Source of the DNA: Mariniblastus sp. | GTDB lineage: Bacteria; Planctomycetota; Planctomycetia; Pirellulales; Pirellulaceae | Assembly: GCA_022447605.1 (NCBI GenBank) | Contig: JAKVBG010000001.1 | Coordinates: 62,001 to 126,000 of the forward strand | Length of the DNA stretch: 64,000 nucleotides | Direction of reading: 5' to 3' | Part shown: piece by piece, positions 9,529 through 19,947 of the stretch | Position numbering within the stretch: position 1 is the first letter of the stretch | How the letters are laid out: the number at the start of each line of letters is the position of its first letter | Program-made: the position numbers and the translations under genes | Notes under the pieces: generated by a model | Database searches by the model: none | Seen by the model: only the letters and a program-made list of their open reading frames with translations | What the model was told of the DNA's origin: nothing

Positions 9529-11094
9529 TTATTCGTCCGAATGATCCGTGCGGGTCAGGTCCACTTCCTCCGGTTCATCTCCCTGCAGCTTGGCAATGAA
9601 AAGCCCGAAACAGCCGAACAGCATCGTCATGACGGGGCTGATCAGATTGAAGAAGCAGTACGGGGCATAGACGATCGTCTGGACATTCAAAATGGCCGCT
9701 TGCGTGGCGCCACACGTATTCCAGGGGATCAGCACCGAGGTCACGGTACCGGAATCCTCCAGGGTTCGGCTCAACACCTGGGGCGCCAATTTGCGTTGGC
9801 GGTACGTCTTGCGAAACATCCGGCCCGGGACGACGATTGCCAGGTACTGGTCCGAGGCGGTCACATTGACAAACAGGCAACTGGCAACCGTGGTGGCAAT
9901 CAACGAACCAGTGGTGCGTGCCAGTCGAACCAGCGGCATCGTGATCCGCTGCAACAGGCCGCAGGCTTCCATCACCCCGCCAAAACACATCGCCGTCACG
10001 ATCAACCAGATCGTGTTCAACATCCCGTTCATCCCGCCCGCACTCAACAGGTCACGGGCAAACTCGTCCTCCGAGTCGATACTGGTCTCTACCGACATAG
10101 CGTTCACCACCGCCACGTAGCTGCTTTCCAGGTAACTCGCCGGTTCCGTTTCGGTCACCTCCTGACCATCGACCATCCGCGTCACAGAGACATCTGGCAG
10201 GTTGGCCACTTCCGTCACAATGGCAGGCTGGAACACAACCGCGCAAATCCCTCCCAGGATCGTCCCCACAAACAGCGCGACCACGGCATCGATTTTCAGG
10301 ATAACCATCAGCAGAACGGCAGCCGGTACAAAAAACAGGATTGGGGTCAAGTAGAACTTCTCGTTGATCGCCTCCGAGAGGGCCATGGTATTGGTCTGGT
10401 CAACAGGCTGTGTCTCGGCACCAAAACCGATCCAGAAAAAGATGATCAGGGTAATCACAATACTGGGGACAGTCGTCCACAACATGTACTTGATATGGGT
10501 AAACAACTCGGTTCCCGCCATGGCAGCGGCCAGGTTGGTCGTATCGGATAATGGAGAAATCTTGTCGCCAAAGTAGGCGCCCGAAATGATGGCACCTCCC
10601 ACCAGCCCTTCACTGATACCCAGCGCCCGACCGATTGCCAGCAGGGCGACCCCGACAGTGGCGATGGTAGACCAACTGCTACCGGTGGCGATCGAGACGA
10701 TCGCACAGATGATCACCGTGACACCCAGAAAAACCTGCGGATCCAGGATCTCGAGCCCGTAGTAAATCATGGCGGGAACCACCCCGCTGATCAGCCAGGT
10801 GCCGGCCAGCGAGCCGATCAACAAGAGGATCAACATCGCGCCCAGCGCCGAGCCAAGGCTGTTGACGATCCCGTTCATCATTGTCTGGAAGCTGATGCGG
10901 CAGATCCTGCCAACTACGGCCGCCGCTGCTGCCGCCATCAACAAGGCGATCTGGTTCGGCCCGGCCGTCGCCCCGTCGCCGTAAATCACGACGTTGATAA
11001 TCAACAGGGCGATCAGTACGGCCACCGGAAACAAGGCAGCCCACAGCGAGACACTGTACCGTGGCGGTTCCAACGTGGCGGGATTCGATGACAT
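9529..11094 (-). CDS. Na+/H+ antiporter, NhaC family
   Basis: SAYFGDKISPLSDTTNLAAAMAGTELFTHIKYML and IPWNTCGATQAAIL, typical NhaC motifs; about 12 TM segments. Confidence 0.88.
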   Translation of the reverse strand: MSSNPATLEPPRYSVSLWAALFPVAVLIALLIINVVIYGDGATAGPNQIALLMAAAAAAVVGRICRISFQTMMNGIVNSLGSALGAMLILLLIGSLAGTWLISGVVPAMIYYGLEILDPQVFLGVTVIICAIVSIATGSSWSTIATVGVALLAIGRALGISEGLVGGAIISGAYFGDKISPLSDTTNLAAAMAGTELFTHIKYMLWTTVPSIVITLIIFFWIGFGAETQPVDQTNTMALSEAINEKFYLTPILFFVPAAVLLMVILKIDAVVALFVGTILGGICAVVFQPAIVTEVANLPDVSVTRMVDGQEVTETEPASYLESSYVAVVNAMSVETSIDSEDEFARDLLSAGGMNGMLNTIWLIVTAMCFGGVMEACGLLQRITMPLVRLARTTGSLIATTVASCLFVNVTASDQYLAIVVPGRMFRKTYRQRKLAPQVLSRTLEDSGTVTSVLIPWNTCGATQAAILNVQTIVYAPYCFFNLISPVMTMLFGCFGLFIAKLQGDEPEEVDLTRTDHSDE

Positions 11095-11151
11095 CTTGGC
11101 TCCATGCGACAATCGTCCGGGTCAAAAGACCCTCATGAAGCAACTTATTCT

Positions 11152-12525
11152 TTACGCTGCACGGGCAATGTCAATTCGGCTCAGCGATTTATGAGTAACC
11201 GGCAGGCGGATTTCAAATTTTCCACCGTTTTGACAGGAATCATCGCAGAAAATTTCCCCGCCGTGCTCTCGAATAATCCGCCACGCCTTGGAGAGGCCAA
11301 ATCCCAGGCCCCGGCCGGCCTCGCGGCCGGAATAGAAAGGATCAAAAAGATGATCAGCTTGGTCCGGACTGACACCCGGACCGTTATCCACCACCGACAA
11401 ACCGAGCCAATCGGTCGATTCGCGGAACAGTCGAACCCGGATCTGGCCAGCCGAGCCGATCGCCTCGATCGAGTTTCGCAGTAGCGCCTTGATCGCCACG
11501 GCAAAATGGGTCGGGTCCACCGGGACCATTCTGACACCTGGATAGCTACGAATCAGCACCTCAATATCTGAGGTTCGGAGTTCGTCTGCCATTTCATCCA
11601 ACAGCTGGCGAGTCAGTTTTGCCAGGTCGCATGTTTCCATCTGCATGGGAGGAGGATGGGCAAACAGCATCATGTCGGCAATCATGTCGTGGGCCTTCAT
11701 CGATTGAGCATGCACCACCGAAAGAAGGCGCCGTCTTTCCGGGTTCGATTCGCTGCGAATAAGCGTCTCCGCCCGGGTGGCAATATTGGCCAGAGGATTG
11801 TTCACTTCGTGACTCGCTCCGTAGGCCAACTGCTTCATGGACTTGAGTTTTTCCAGCCTGAGTCGATCTTCAAAATCAAAAGCCAATTGTGCAAAACCTT
11901 GCAGGATGGTCCACGTCGGGGCGAACCCGAACGCGGAAGGCGAACGGTAATAGGAGGATTCAATCAGTTCATCCACGCGCAAAATACGGGCTGATCCGGT
12001 TTCCGGCATGCCCGGTAGACGGTCCATATCCAACTCCGATTTTGCCAGCCAGTCAGCACAGGCCCGTTTGCTGAGTGGAACTCCCTGGCCCCGGGAGACT
12101 TCCTGCAGGAATTTGACCAGTCGCTTGGGACCGGGTTGATACAGGAAACGCCGATGCCTCAGCGCGATCCGATGTTTCTGCTGATCCCAGTCAGGGAAAT
12201 CGCAAGTCTCCGTCACAGGTACGACCGACCGAAGGAGCGGTAGCAGATACTGGTTCGACCAATCGTTCAGATCTTCCCATCGGTTTGGCCCATCCGCTTT
12301 CTCGCGGCAATGCGACAGGGCAAACCACAACAGCGCCGGGCTGTCAAACAGCACCGGGTGATCCCCCGTCCCCGGTAGCGCTGCCGCAATGGCATGTCCC
12401 GTGACGGGGGAATGCTGATCCGCCATGGGTTCGCAAACCTGAGCGCCCATTCGCAAAAGATCCAGGGCAGAGCAGGGTAACCTGATCTCGGCTTCCTCGA
12501 TCTGAATGGCGGGTAACAGGTACAT
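11152..12525 (-). CDS. Sensor histidine kinase
   Basis: H-box GASHEVNNPLANIATRAETL; N-box LLRNSIEAI; G-boxes VVDNGPGVSPDQADHLFDPFYSGREAGRGLGFGLSKAW. Confidence 0.9.
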   Translation of the reverse strand: MYLLPAIQIEEAEIRLPCSALDLLRMGAQVCEPMADQHSPVTGHAIAAALPGTGDHPVLFDSPALLWFALSHCREKADGPNRWEDLNDWSNQYLLPLLRSVVPVTETCDFPDWDQQKHRIALRHRRFLYQPGPKRLVKFLQEVSRGQGVPLSKRACADWLAKSELDMDRLPGMPETGSARILRVDELIESSYYRSPSAFGFAPTWTILQGFAQLAFDFEDRLRLEKLKSMKQLAYGASHEVNNPLANIATRAETLIRSESNPERRRLLSVVHAQSMKAHDMIADMMLFAHPPPMQMETCDLAKLTRQLLDEMADELRTSDIEVLIRSYPGVRMVPVDPTHFAVAIKALLRNSIEAIGSAGQIRVRLFRESTDWLGLSVVDNGPGVSPDQADHLFDPFYSGREAGRGLGFGLSKAWRIIREHGGEIFCDDSCQNGGKFEIRLPVTHKSLSRIDIARAA

Positions 12526-12592
12526 GAAGGGCCAGGTCTAACGGTCAGTGAGGGTTACATATTCCAATAATTGCGGGGCACCGGTCACCGCT

Positions 12593-12625
12593 GCATAAAA
12601 AAAGCGTACCGTTGATAGGTACGCT
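12593..12625 (-). terminator. Rho-independent terminator downstream of the HTH-receiver gene
   Basis: Stem AGCGTACC/GGTACGCT (12603-12610/12618-12625), followed on the minus strand by a T-tract (TTTTTTTTATGC). Confidence 0.75.
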
Positions 12626-12703
12626 CTATTTGTTCGGGTTTATCCCAAAGCGGGCGAATTGGCACAAGCTTGATTCCGCCCTGACAGGATACCGCCAGAC
12701 TAC

Positions 12704-13291
12704 CTAGGTACCCGTGACCGCCTCGATTTCCAACATTTCGCAAGCTCGTTCCAGCAGTTTTTCCACGGTAAACGGCTTGTGCATGAAATCATCCGCCCCG
12801 GCTGCCCGCAGGTCGGCGATCTTGTCCTGTTCGACCATCCCGGAAATGCAGATGATTTTCACCGAAGACATGGTGGGATCACTACGCACCCGTTGGCATA
12901 CCTCTTTCCCGTTGATATCCGGCAGCATGACATCCAGGATCACCAGGTCGGGCCGGAATTCCTTGACCATCATGCCCGCATCGAACCCGTTATTGGCTGA
13001 TTTATAGTCAAAACGACCATCCCGGGCGAAAACATCGACCATCAGTTCTACCAGCTCGACGTCGTCATCAACGATCAACAGTTTCCGTTTGCCACTTTCC
13101 AGGGCATCGGTCGGAATCCCGTTTTCCTTCATGAATATATAGAGCTGGTCCCGTGGAATGCGTCGAAATCGACTGCCGGGTACACGAAAACCTTTTAGCG
13201 ATCCATTATCGAAGCAGCGAATAATGGTTTGCTGGCTGACCTTGCAAATCTTGGCTGCTTCACCCGTCGTAAAGACATTCTTGGAAGTCAT
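12704..13291 (-). CDS. Excisionase/BldC-type helix-turn-helix fused to response-regulator receiver domain
   Basis: N-term FTTGEAAKICKVSQQTIIRCFDNGSLKGFRVPGSRFRRIPRDQLYIFM; C-term receiver LLIVDDDVELVELM...DLVILDVMLPDINGKEVC...ISGM...FMHKPFTVEKLL. Confidence 0.9.
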   Translation of the reverse strand: MTSKNVFTTGEAAKICKVSQQTIIRCFDNGSLKGFRVPGSRFRRIPRDQLYIFMKENGIPTDALESGKRKLLIVDDDVELVELMVDVFARDGRFDYKSANNGFDAGMMVKEFRPDLVILDVMLPDINGKEVCQRVRSDPTMSSVKIICISGMVEQDKIADLRAAGADDFMHKPFTVEKLLERACEMLEIEAVTGT

Positions 13292-13907
13292 GAAACCATC
13301 CTCTCCTTAGGTGGTCAGGCGTGCAGCTCGTTGTTGAGACCAATTCCTTGTGAGCCATCACGTCCAAACCTCATTGTCTGGATCGATCTATCAAACCTTG
13401 ATTTGAGAGACTTGTGATAAATACGCAGACGCTTCAAATTACTGCGTCCTTCCAATTGAAAATCTCGACCACCACTTCCAAGTTTGCCGAAATTGCCAAT
13501 GTGACCGGATTATATCTGTCCTACGAAGTCGGTCAAGATTGATTGAAACGTCGCAAACCCTTCAAATTCAACAGGTTACTCAATTCCAGCTAGCAGTTGT
13601 TACTTTTTTTTGTCAAGTGGCGGCTTGTGGTCAACAGGCAGGAGAGAGGTCGAGTTGAGACCATCCGTAAGATGGAACATCTGCAAAGTGATTCATCCGT
13701 AACACGCACCCTCCCATGCTTTTTCCGGAATCACTCGCTTTACCCAGTTCGCCAAAAGAGGGAGCTGCTCGCTATTTTGTTAAAGGCACTCGAAAAACTT
13801 TGATGAAGACCTTTCTGCCGGTCGGGAATTTCGCTACGATTCGCCGCCCCAAGAACGGCCGTCCAGCCTGCTTCCAAGCGGTCAGCTGATACGTCGGTCC
13901 ATTCCGG

Positions 13908-14720
13908 ATGACACGAATGAACACGTTTCGACATCAAAACCACGCGCGGCGCCCACAGACCGGATGGCTCCGCGCCCTGTTGCTGCTTCCGGCAGTCTGC
14001 CTGTTTGGCTGTGGTACGACCACGCAACGGATAGCCACCGAGCAGCTGTTGATGTCGGACGCCGTCGACTCGGCCATCAATCGGATTGATTTCAGTCACC
14101 TTTCCAACCGCTCCGTCTTCCTCGATACAACCTATTTACGACCTGTGCGGGGAATCGGGTTCGTCAACTCAGACTACATCATCAGTTCGCTGAGACAACA
14201 ACTGACGGCTGCCCGTTGTAAAATTCAGGACCAACGGGAAAAGGCCGAGATCATCGTCGAACCCCGTGTTGGCGCCCTGGGGACCGACGGTCACGAAATT
14301 TCCTACGGCATGCCCCAGCAACAAACGGGGCAGATTGCCACGGCCGCAGCCGCATTGACCAGCGCCCCGCTGTTGCCCGCCTTGCCCGAATTATCGTTTG
14401 CCCGGCTCGATGCCCAACAGGGGATCGCCAAGGTGATGGTGTTTGCCTACGAGCGCGAGAGCATGCAGCCAATCTGGCAGTCGGGCGTTGCCAAGTCGGA
14501 GAGCACCAGCCGAAATTCCTGGTGGTTCGGCGCCGGCCCTTTCCAGAAAGGGACGATCTACGACGGCACCCGGTTTGCCGGCAGTCGCCTAAGTCCCGAG
14601 GAAAAGAAACTCCTGTCGGAATCAACCATTCCCCTGACCGACGAACATCTGTTTCGACAGAATCCATTCCGTCTCGGGACCCGCGTTGCCGATGTCCCAG
14701 CGGAGACGGAACAAAAATAG
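13908..14720 (+). CDS. Lipoprotein, conserved hypothetical (planctomycete DUF-type)
   Basis: Signal/lipobox-like LLLPAVCLFGCGTTTQ; coding-like composition over 270 aa. Confidence 0.7.
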   Translation: MTRMNTFRHQNHARRPQTGWLRALLLLPAVCLFGCGTTTQRIATEQLLMSDAVDSAINRIDFSHLSNRSVFLDTTYLRPVRGIGFVNSDYIISSLRQQLTAARCKIQDQREKAEIIVEPRVGALGTDGHEISYGMPQQQTGQIATAAAALTSAPLLPALPELSFARLDAQQGIAKVMVFAYERESMQPIWQSGVAKSESTSRNSWWFGAGPFQKGTIYDGTRFAGSRLSPEEKKLLSESTIPLTDEHLFRQNPFRLGTRVADVPAETEQK

Positions 14721-14728
14721 GGAGCGTT

Positions 14729-14756
14729 TCCCGTTTCCTGTTTCCTGTTTCCTGTC
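14729..14756. repeat. Short tandem repeat TTTCCTG x3
   Basis: cgtttcctgtttcctgtttcctgt read directly. Confidence 0.8.
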
Positions 14757-14825
14757 AACGGCTACTCAAGCCTGATCCGCCACAGGATTTCCAGCCGCCA
14801 GAATGGATCCCTGCCCGTTAGGGCG

Positions 14826-15659
14826 CTAGGGAAGGGGTGGCTCTCGCCAACGGATTCCAATCAAGCGAAACTCGAAACGGTCTTCTACCGGGACAATCTT
14901 GAAGCGGGTCTGCTGTACTTCCGACAACTTCCATCCGAAGGCTTCGAGATAGGCGCTTTCCATCTGCCGCAGCATGGCACGGTTTTTCGTCGAATAGAAC
15001 AGTGCCGTGAAGCGATCCTCCAGATCAACACCATTCTGCCTGGCCAAGGTTTCGTCCCAGCCTGTCAACTTCTCGTTGGCATGAGTGAACCAGAGTGTCG
15101 TCCTCTCCTTGGCTCGTTTCGACTCGATCACCTGTGGCTTACCCCCCACGTCCCGAAGCCGGATGATTTCAGGAGACGTCCTTTGGACAATCCCAATATC
15201 CAGTCCCAAGAAACTGAGTTGCTTGGCATACTGCGAGATATTCTCCGCCCCGTGGTCGATCTTCCAACGCTTTTCCATGGGAACGACATTGGAAGGAATT
15301 GAGTCCCTTCGCTCTCGCCCGGCCGTTACCCAGTCCCGTCCCAAGACCTGATCCTTCTCCTGATCCTTCTCCTGATCCTTCTCCTGATCCTTCTCCTGAT
15401 CCTTCTCCTGATCCTTCTCCGTGTCCTTCTCCTGCATATCAGGAAGGAACTGAAACGCAACAAGGTTTATTTCTTCCATTACCGGAACGGGATCCGCGAA
15501 ACGGCCAGCGTCAGCCGCATCCTGACCTTCGACCCATCTTCCAGCTGGCTCCGCCCAGAGTAAAAGCAGCCCCAACCCGATCAGACAAGGCCAACCCAAC
15601 ACGTTGACCAACGTATCGCGGGGGTCAGAAATCAACCATCGGCAAACAGTTTTCATCAA
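14826..15659 (-). CDS. Membrane-anchored/secreted hypothetical protein with (EKDQ)n repeat
   Basis: 277 aa; hydrophobic N-term; EKDTEKDQEKDQEKDQEKDQEKDQEKDQ tract. Confidence 0.7.
   Translation of the reverse strand: MMKTVCRWLISDPRDTLVNVLGWPCLIGLGLLLLWAEPAGRWVEGQDAADAGRFADPVPVMEEINLVAFQFLPDMQEKDTEKDQEKDQEKDQEKDQEKDQEKDQVLGRDWVTAGRERRDSIPSNVVPMEKRWKIDHGAENISQYAKQLSFLGLDIGIVQRTSPEIIRLRDVGGKPQVIESKRAKERTTLWFTHANEKLTGWDETLARQNGVDLEDRFTALFYSTKNRAMLRQMESAYLEAFGWKLSEVQQTRFKIVPVEDRFEFRLIGIRWREPPLP
15349..15432. repeat. 12-bp in-frame tandem repeat (tgatccttctcc x6 plus one degenerate unit)
   Basis: Six identical units 15349-15420 followed by gtgtccttctcc. Confidence 0.95.
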
Positions 15660-15784
15660 ATCAATTCACGGAACGAGGAAGCGTAGGTACCACGAAACGA
15701 TCTTACTCATTCTAACCGAAACATTCACGACGACATGTGTCAAAATTCACCATCGACGGCAGTACCGCAGTAAGACGCGGCACA

Positions 15785-17623
15785 TTATGGGCGGGTCGTC
15801 TCCGCTTTCCCCTCCAGGTGCAACATGATCATGGCGATATCGGCCGGCGTGATCCCACTGATGCGGCCCGCCTGGTCGATGCTGGTCGGGCGGAAGCGGG
15901 TCAGTTTCTCTTTCGCTTCACTTCGCAAATGGGTCAGGGCCTGGTAGTCAAAGCTGTCCGGGATCTTCTTGTCGGCCAAGCGCTTGTGCCGATCGATCGT
16001 GGTCTGCTGCCGCGTAATGTACCCTTCGTACTTGACGTCGTAGACGACCTGTTGCCGAACGGCCGCCGAGGCCTGTTCCAGATCAGGCAAATGCGCGACC
16101 AGGTCAGCCCACTCCGTTTCAGGCCGCCGCAACAGCTTGGCCAACGTGATCTCACCGGCGCGATTCTCATCGAGTTGCCGTTTCGCCTGTTCGATCTGAG
16201 ATTCTTTCTCGACCAGCCCCTGGTGCCGTTCCGCATCGACCAGGCCGGCCTGGTAGGCGAGGGGGGTCAGGCGGCGATCGGCGTTGTCCTGCCGTAACAA
16301 CAAGCGGTACTCGGCCCGGCTGGTAAACATCCGATACGGTTCATCGACGCTGCAGGTGACCAGGTCATCGATCAGGACACCGATGTAGCCCACGTCCCGG
16401 TCGAGAATAAAGTCCGCCTCGCCCTTGAGGCGACCGGCGGCGTTGGCCCCGGCCATCAAGCCCTGAGCACCCGCCTCCTCGTAACCGGTCGTCCCGTTGA
16501 TCTGCCCGGCAAAGTAGAGGCCAGCCACTGATTTTGTCTCGAGTGTCGGCCGCAATTGATCGGGCGGGCAAAAATCGTACTCGACCGCGTAGCCATACCG
16601 CATGATCTGCGCCTTTTCCAAACCCGGGATCAGGCGAAACATCTGGTCCTGCACGTCGCGCGGCAAACTGGTCGAAACACCATTGACGTAGACCTCGAGC
16701 GTGTCGCGCCCCTCCGGCTCGAGGAACAGTTGATGGCGATCCTTGTCGGCAAACTTGACGATCTTATCCTCGATACTGGGACAATACCGCGGGCCACTCC
16801 CGTGAATTTGACCACTGTACATCGGCGCGCGGTCGAGGTTGTCGCGGATCAACTGGTGGACTGCCTCGTTGGTGTACGTGATCCAGCAGGGAATCTGCTC
16901 GACCGAAAAGTTGTCGGTCAAAAACGAGAACGGCTGAGGCTGTTCATCGCCCGGTTGAATTTCGGTCCGCTCGTAATCGATCGTCCGGCCATTGAGGCGG
17001 GGTGGGGTCCCCGTCTTGAACCGCTCCAGTCGAAAGCCGAGTCGCTGCAGTGCCCCGCTGATCCCATGGGTCGTCCCCTCTCCGGCGCGACCGCCTGCCG
17101 TCTTCGCCTCGCCCGTATGCATGATGGCCGAAAGGAAGGTCCCGGTCGTCAACACGACCGCCGGGGCGCGGTACTCGGCGCCGCCCTTGACGGTAACGCC
17201 GACGATCCGCTCTCGGCCACCCTCGGTTTCGGTCAACAGGTCTTCCACCATCTCCTGCCGCAGGTCGAGGTTCGCCTGGTGCTCGACCGTCGACTTGACC
17301 CAATTCTGGTACGCCTTCTTGTCCGCCTGAGCCCGCGGACTGTGCATCGCCGGGCCCTTGCGAAGGTTAAGCATACGGAACTGGATGCCCGTCGCATCGA
17401 TCGCCTGGCCCATGATCCCGCCCAGCGCGTCGATCTCGCGAACGAGGTGCCCCTTGGCCACCCCGCCAATCGCCGGGTTGCAGCTCATCTGGCCCACGGT
17501 GTCGAGATTCGTGGTCAGCAGGGCGACCTGGGCCCCTTTCCGCGCAGCGGCCATCGCCGCCTCGGTCCCGGCATGGCCGGCACCAATCACGAGCACATCG
17601 TATTGGTATTGAATCAATCCCAT
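15785..17623 (-). CDS. mnmG: tRNA uridine-5-carboxymethylaminomethyl modification enzyme MnmG/GidA
   Basis: [102 protein letters not shown]. Confidence 0.98.
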   Translation of the reverse strand: MGLIQYQYDVLVIGAGHAGTEAAMAAARKGAQVALLTTNLDTVGQMSCNPAIGGVAKGHLVREIDALGGIMGQAIDATGIQFRMLNLRKGPAMHSPRAQADKKAYQNWVKSTVEHQANLDLRQEMVEDLLTETEGGRERIVGVTVKGGAEYRAPAVVLTTGTFLSAIMHTGEAKTAGGRAGEGTTHGISGALQRLGFRLERFKTGTPPRLNGRTIDYERTEIQPGDEQPQPFSFLTDNFSVEQIPCWITYTNEAVHQLIRDNLDRAPMYSGQIHGSGPRYCPSIEDKIVKFADKDRHQLFLEPEGRDTLEVYVNGVSTSLPRDVQDQMFRLIPGLEKAQIMRYGYAVEYDFCPPDQLRPTLETKSVAGLYFAGQINGTTGYEEAGAQGLMAGANAAGRLKGEADFILDRDVGYIGVLIDDLVTCSVDEPYRMFTSRAEYRLLLRQDNADRRLTPLAYQAGLVDAERHQGLVEKESQIEQAKRQLDENRAGEITLAKLLRRPETEWADLVAHLPDLEQASAAVRQQVVYDVKYEGYITRQQTTIDRHKRLADKKIPDSFDYQALTHLRSEAKEKLTRFRPTSIDQAGRISGITPADIAMIMLHLEGKAETTRP

Positions 17624-17903
17624 GCTGTGGTTGTAGGTGAAAACCGGTGGGGTTCAAGTCGAAATCGGACTGCAATCCGTCACAGCCCACCAAATATCGT
17701 GGACCGCCGTTCTTCGGCTGATTCTGCCAGACAATTCAAGCGGCCCCATGACGGGATACAGGCCAGGCATCCAGCGCTGCCATCACCGTTTCACCCGGCC
17801 ACGGAAACACACCCCCGTGACCGAGTTGTGTTATAATTCGGCCGCGGTATTTCACGCCGCAACAATCCCTGGCAATGAACACGCGTCACCGAAAGGCCTC
17901 GCT

Positions 17904-19898
17904 ATGCTGTCCCGAGTATCGAACAATTCGAACATGGCATTCATCCGTCCGCGCCTTCGGACGTTTCTGTTCGCCTGGCTCGCGTGCTTGTTTCTGGCAA
18001 CCAGCAGTTGGGCCGACCAACCCGAGTTCAGCTCGGGACAGCTGGGTCAGGGCAAGCCGTGGGAAACGGAGTGGTACCAGTACGACTCGGGCGTTGACGG
18101 ACCGGTGGTGATGATCTTTGGCGGCGTCCACGGCAACGAACCGGCCGGCTCCCGGGCAGCGATGCAGATCAAAAACTGGACGGTCGAGAAAGGGAAACTG
18201 ATCGTCGTCCCCCGCGCCAACAAGCTCGGTCTACAAGCCAACACCCGCTGGATCCCCGAGTTTCGAAATGACCGCAAACTGAAAGATCTGAATCGGAATT
18301 TTCCCCGCCAGTCCGATCCGACGACCAAGACCGAGCTGGCCACGGCGTTGTGGGAATTCATCAAGGAACGCCAACCGGATTGGTTTTTTGACCTGCACGA
18401 GGGGTATGACTTTCACCGGGTGAACCCGAAATCGGTTGGATCCAGCGTGATCGCCTTCCCGGAACAGGCCGAGTTGGCGAACCAACTGGCCTCGGTCGCC
18501 AACCGGCATATCGCCCCCGAACGCGCCTTCTCCATCCTGGCCAAATCAGGTCCGGTCGACGGTTCGGCGGCCCGCGCCTGCAGCGTACAGTTGGGCGCCA
18601 AGAGCTTTATCCTGGAGACGACCTTCAAAGACCAGCCGATCTCCCAGCGGACCCGGCAACACCGGGCGATGGTCGCCACCGCCTTGCAAGCGATCGGTGT
18701 GACCGATCGGGACCTCTCCCAACAGTTTGTCAGCGCCGATCAAAACAAGAAGGAACCGATTCGGGTTGGCGTCTTCGATGCGGACGGCGCCGGTCCGGAT
18801 AAGATCTTCCGCGTCCTCGATGCGGAACCGACGGTGGAAGGGTTTCATATCGGCCCGGAAGATATCTCCGTTGACGTACTGGACCAGTTTGACGTCCTCC
18901 TTTTCCCGGGCGGTTCGGGAAGCAAGCAGGGGAAAGCGATCGGCCCGCAGCGGCGCGAACTGGTTCGCCAGTTCACCCGCGACGGGGGTGGTGTGATCGG
19001 TATTTGCGCCGGGGCGTACCTCTGTTCATCCCATTACGACTGGTCGCTGAACCTGATGAACGCCAAGGTCTATAACGTGACGGTCGAAATCCCGGAGAAG
19101 GGGCGGAAATCGATGTGGTACCGGGGAGGACCGGCCGATGTCGAAGTAGAGATGAGCGAACGGGCGGGCAAGCTGCTGGGACTCGATGGTCAGCATACGA
19201 TCCGCTATCAGAACGGCCCGATCATCTCGCCCGGTTCAAGTGAGACGGCACCCGATTACGAAGTCCTGGCCAGCTTCCGCTCGGAGAACTACCTGTACGA
19301 GGTCCAGAAGGGGACGATGACTGATCAGCCGGCGATCCTCCGCTCCAAGTTTGGCCAGGGCGAGGTGATCGCCTTCAGTCCCCATTTCGAATCGACCCAG
19401 GGTAAAGAATCGGTTGTCGTCCGTGCAATCCGTCACGTCGCCGCGCCGCCAGCAGAGACCCAGCCCGAACCGGACCTGGGGACACCCGCCTGGGAAGTGA
19501 CCGACGCACCGTTTCGCTGGGACGTTACGACTCGCACCGACCCCAACCAGGTGGGACAGTTTGAGATCACGGTCCAATTGCAGATGGCCCCCGGCTGGCA
19601 TACGTACGCCAACCAGGTGCCGGGCAGTCCGTACCGACCCACCGTGGTACAGTTGCAACTCCCGGACCAGGTCGAGGCGGTCGGACCGTGGCAAAAACCG
19701 GTCGCCCTACCGGACTTGGCCAAACCAGAACAGCAAGTCTACCGGGGAACCGTTCGCTTCTCCCGCAAGGTTCGCCTCCTGCCGGGAGCGAAAAGGGCCT
19801 CGGTCACCGTCCAGGTCGACTACCAGGTCTGCGATCAAGCAAAATGCCTGCCGGCGGCCACCGTCAAGAAAACGGTCCGGATCGGTGACGGTTCCTGA
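17904..19898 (+). CDS. Secreted multidomain protein: M14/AstE-AspA-like carboxypeptidase + BPL_N/class I GATase-like + DsbD N-terminal-like domain
   Basis: FGGVHGNEPAGSRAA...DLNRNFP...DLHEGYDFH (zinc carboxypeptidase); VLLFPGGSGSKQGKAIG...GGGVIGICAGAYLCSSHYDW (BPL_N); GWHTYANQVPGSPYRPT...VDYQVCDQAKCLPA (DsbD-alpha-like). Confidence 0.82.
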   Translation: MLSRVSNNSNMAFIRPRLRTFLFAWLACLFLATSSWADQPEFSSGQLGQGKPWETEWYQYDSGVDGPVVMIFGGVHGNEPAGSRAAMQIKNWTVEKGKLIVVPRANKLGLQANTRWIPEFRNDRKLKDLNRNFPRQSDPTTKTELATALWEFIKERQPDWFFDLHEGYDFHRVNPKSVGSSVIAFPEQAELANQLASVANRHIAPERAFSILAKSGPVDGSAARACSVQLGAKSFILETTFKDQPISQRTRQHRAMVATALQAIGVTDRDLSQQFVSADQNKKEPIRVGVFDADGAGPDKIFRVLDAEPTVEGFHIGPEDISVDVLDQFDVLLFPGGSGSKQGKAIGPQRRELVRQFTRDGGGVIGICAGAYLCSSHYDWSLNLMNAKVYNVTVEIPEKGRKSMWYRGGPADVEVEMSERAGKLLGLDGQHTIRYQNGPIISPGSSETAPDYEVLASFRSENYLYEVQKGTMTDQPAILRSKFGQGEVIAFSPHFESTQGKESVVVRAIRHVAAPPAETQPEPDLGTPAWEVTDAPFRWDVTTRTDPNQVGQFEITVQLQMAPGWHTYANQVPGSPYRPTVVQLQLPDQVEAVGPWQKPVALPDLAKPEQQVYRGTVRFSRKVRLLPGAKRASVTVQVDYQVCDQAKCLPAATVKKTVRIGDGS

Positions 19899-19947
19899 TC
19901 GGGAAAGCTGCCTGAAAGGGCACCGCTTCCGTCAGTAGGGCTACCGC

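Noticed and set aside
9505-10551. 348-aa plus-strand ORF
   Set aside because: Antisense to the NhaC antiporter gene; H/Q/R-rich.
13292-13907. Possible small gene or sRNA in the 616-bp gap
   Set aside because: Only a 68-aa unsupported ORF and an AT-rich stretch with a T8 run; no conserved structure recognisable by eye.
15349-15432. CRISPR-like array
   Set aside because: 12-bp contiguous repeats with no spacers, inside a coding frame.
15299-15607. (SPDP)n repeat protein on the plus strand
   Set aside because: Reverse-strand reading of the EKDQ repeat; the minus-strand ORF is longer and has a hydrophobic N-terminus.
16556-17836. 426-aa plus-strand ORF opposite mnmG
   Set aside because: Antisense shadow of a certain gene in GC-rich DNA; composition (R/H/L/D-rich) and lack of motifs indicate it is not coding.
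17832-17837. TATAAT promoter for the 17904 gene
   Set aside because: Good -10 hexamer but no acceptable -35 at the right spacing; not reported as a feature.
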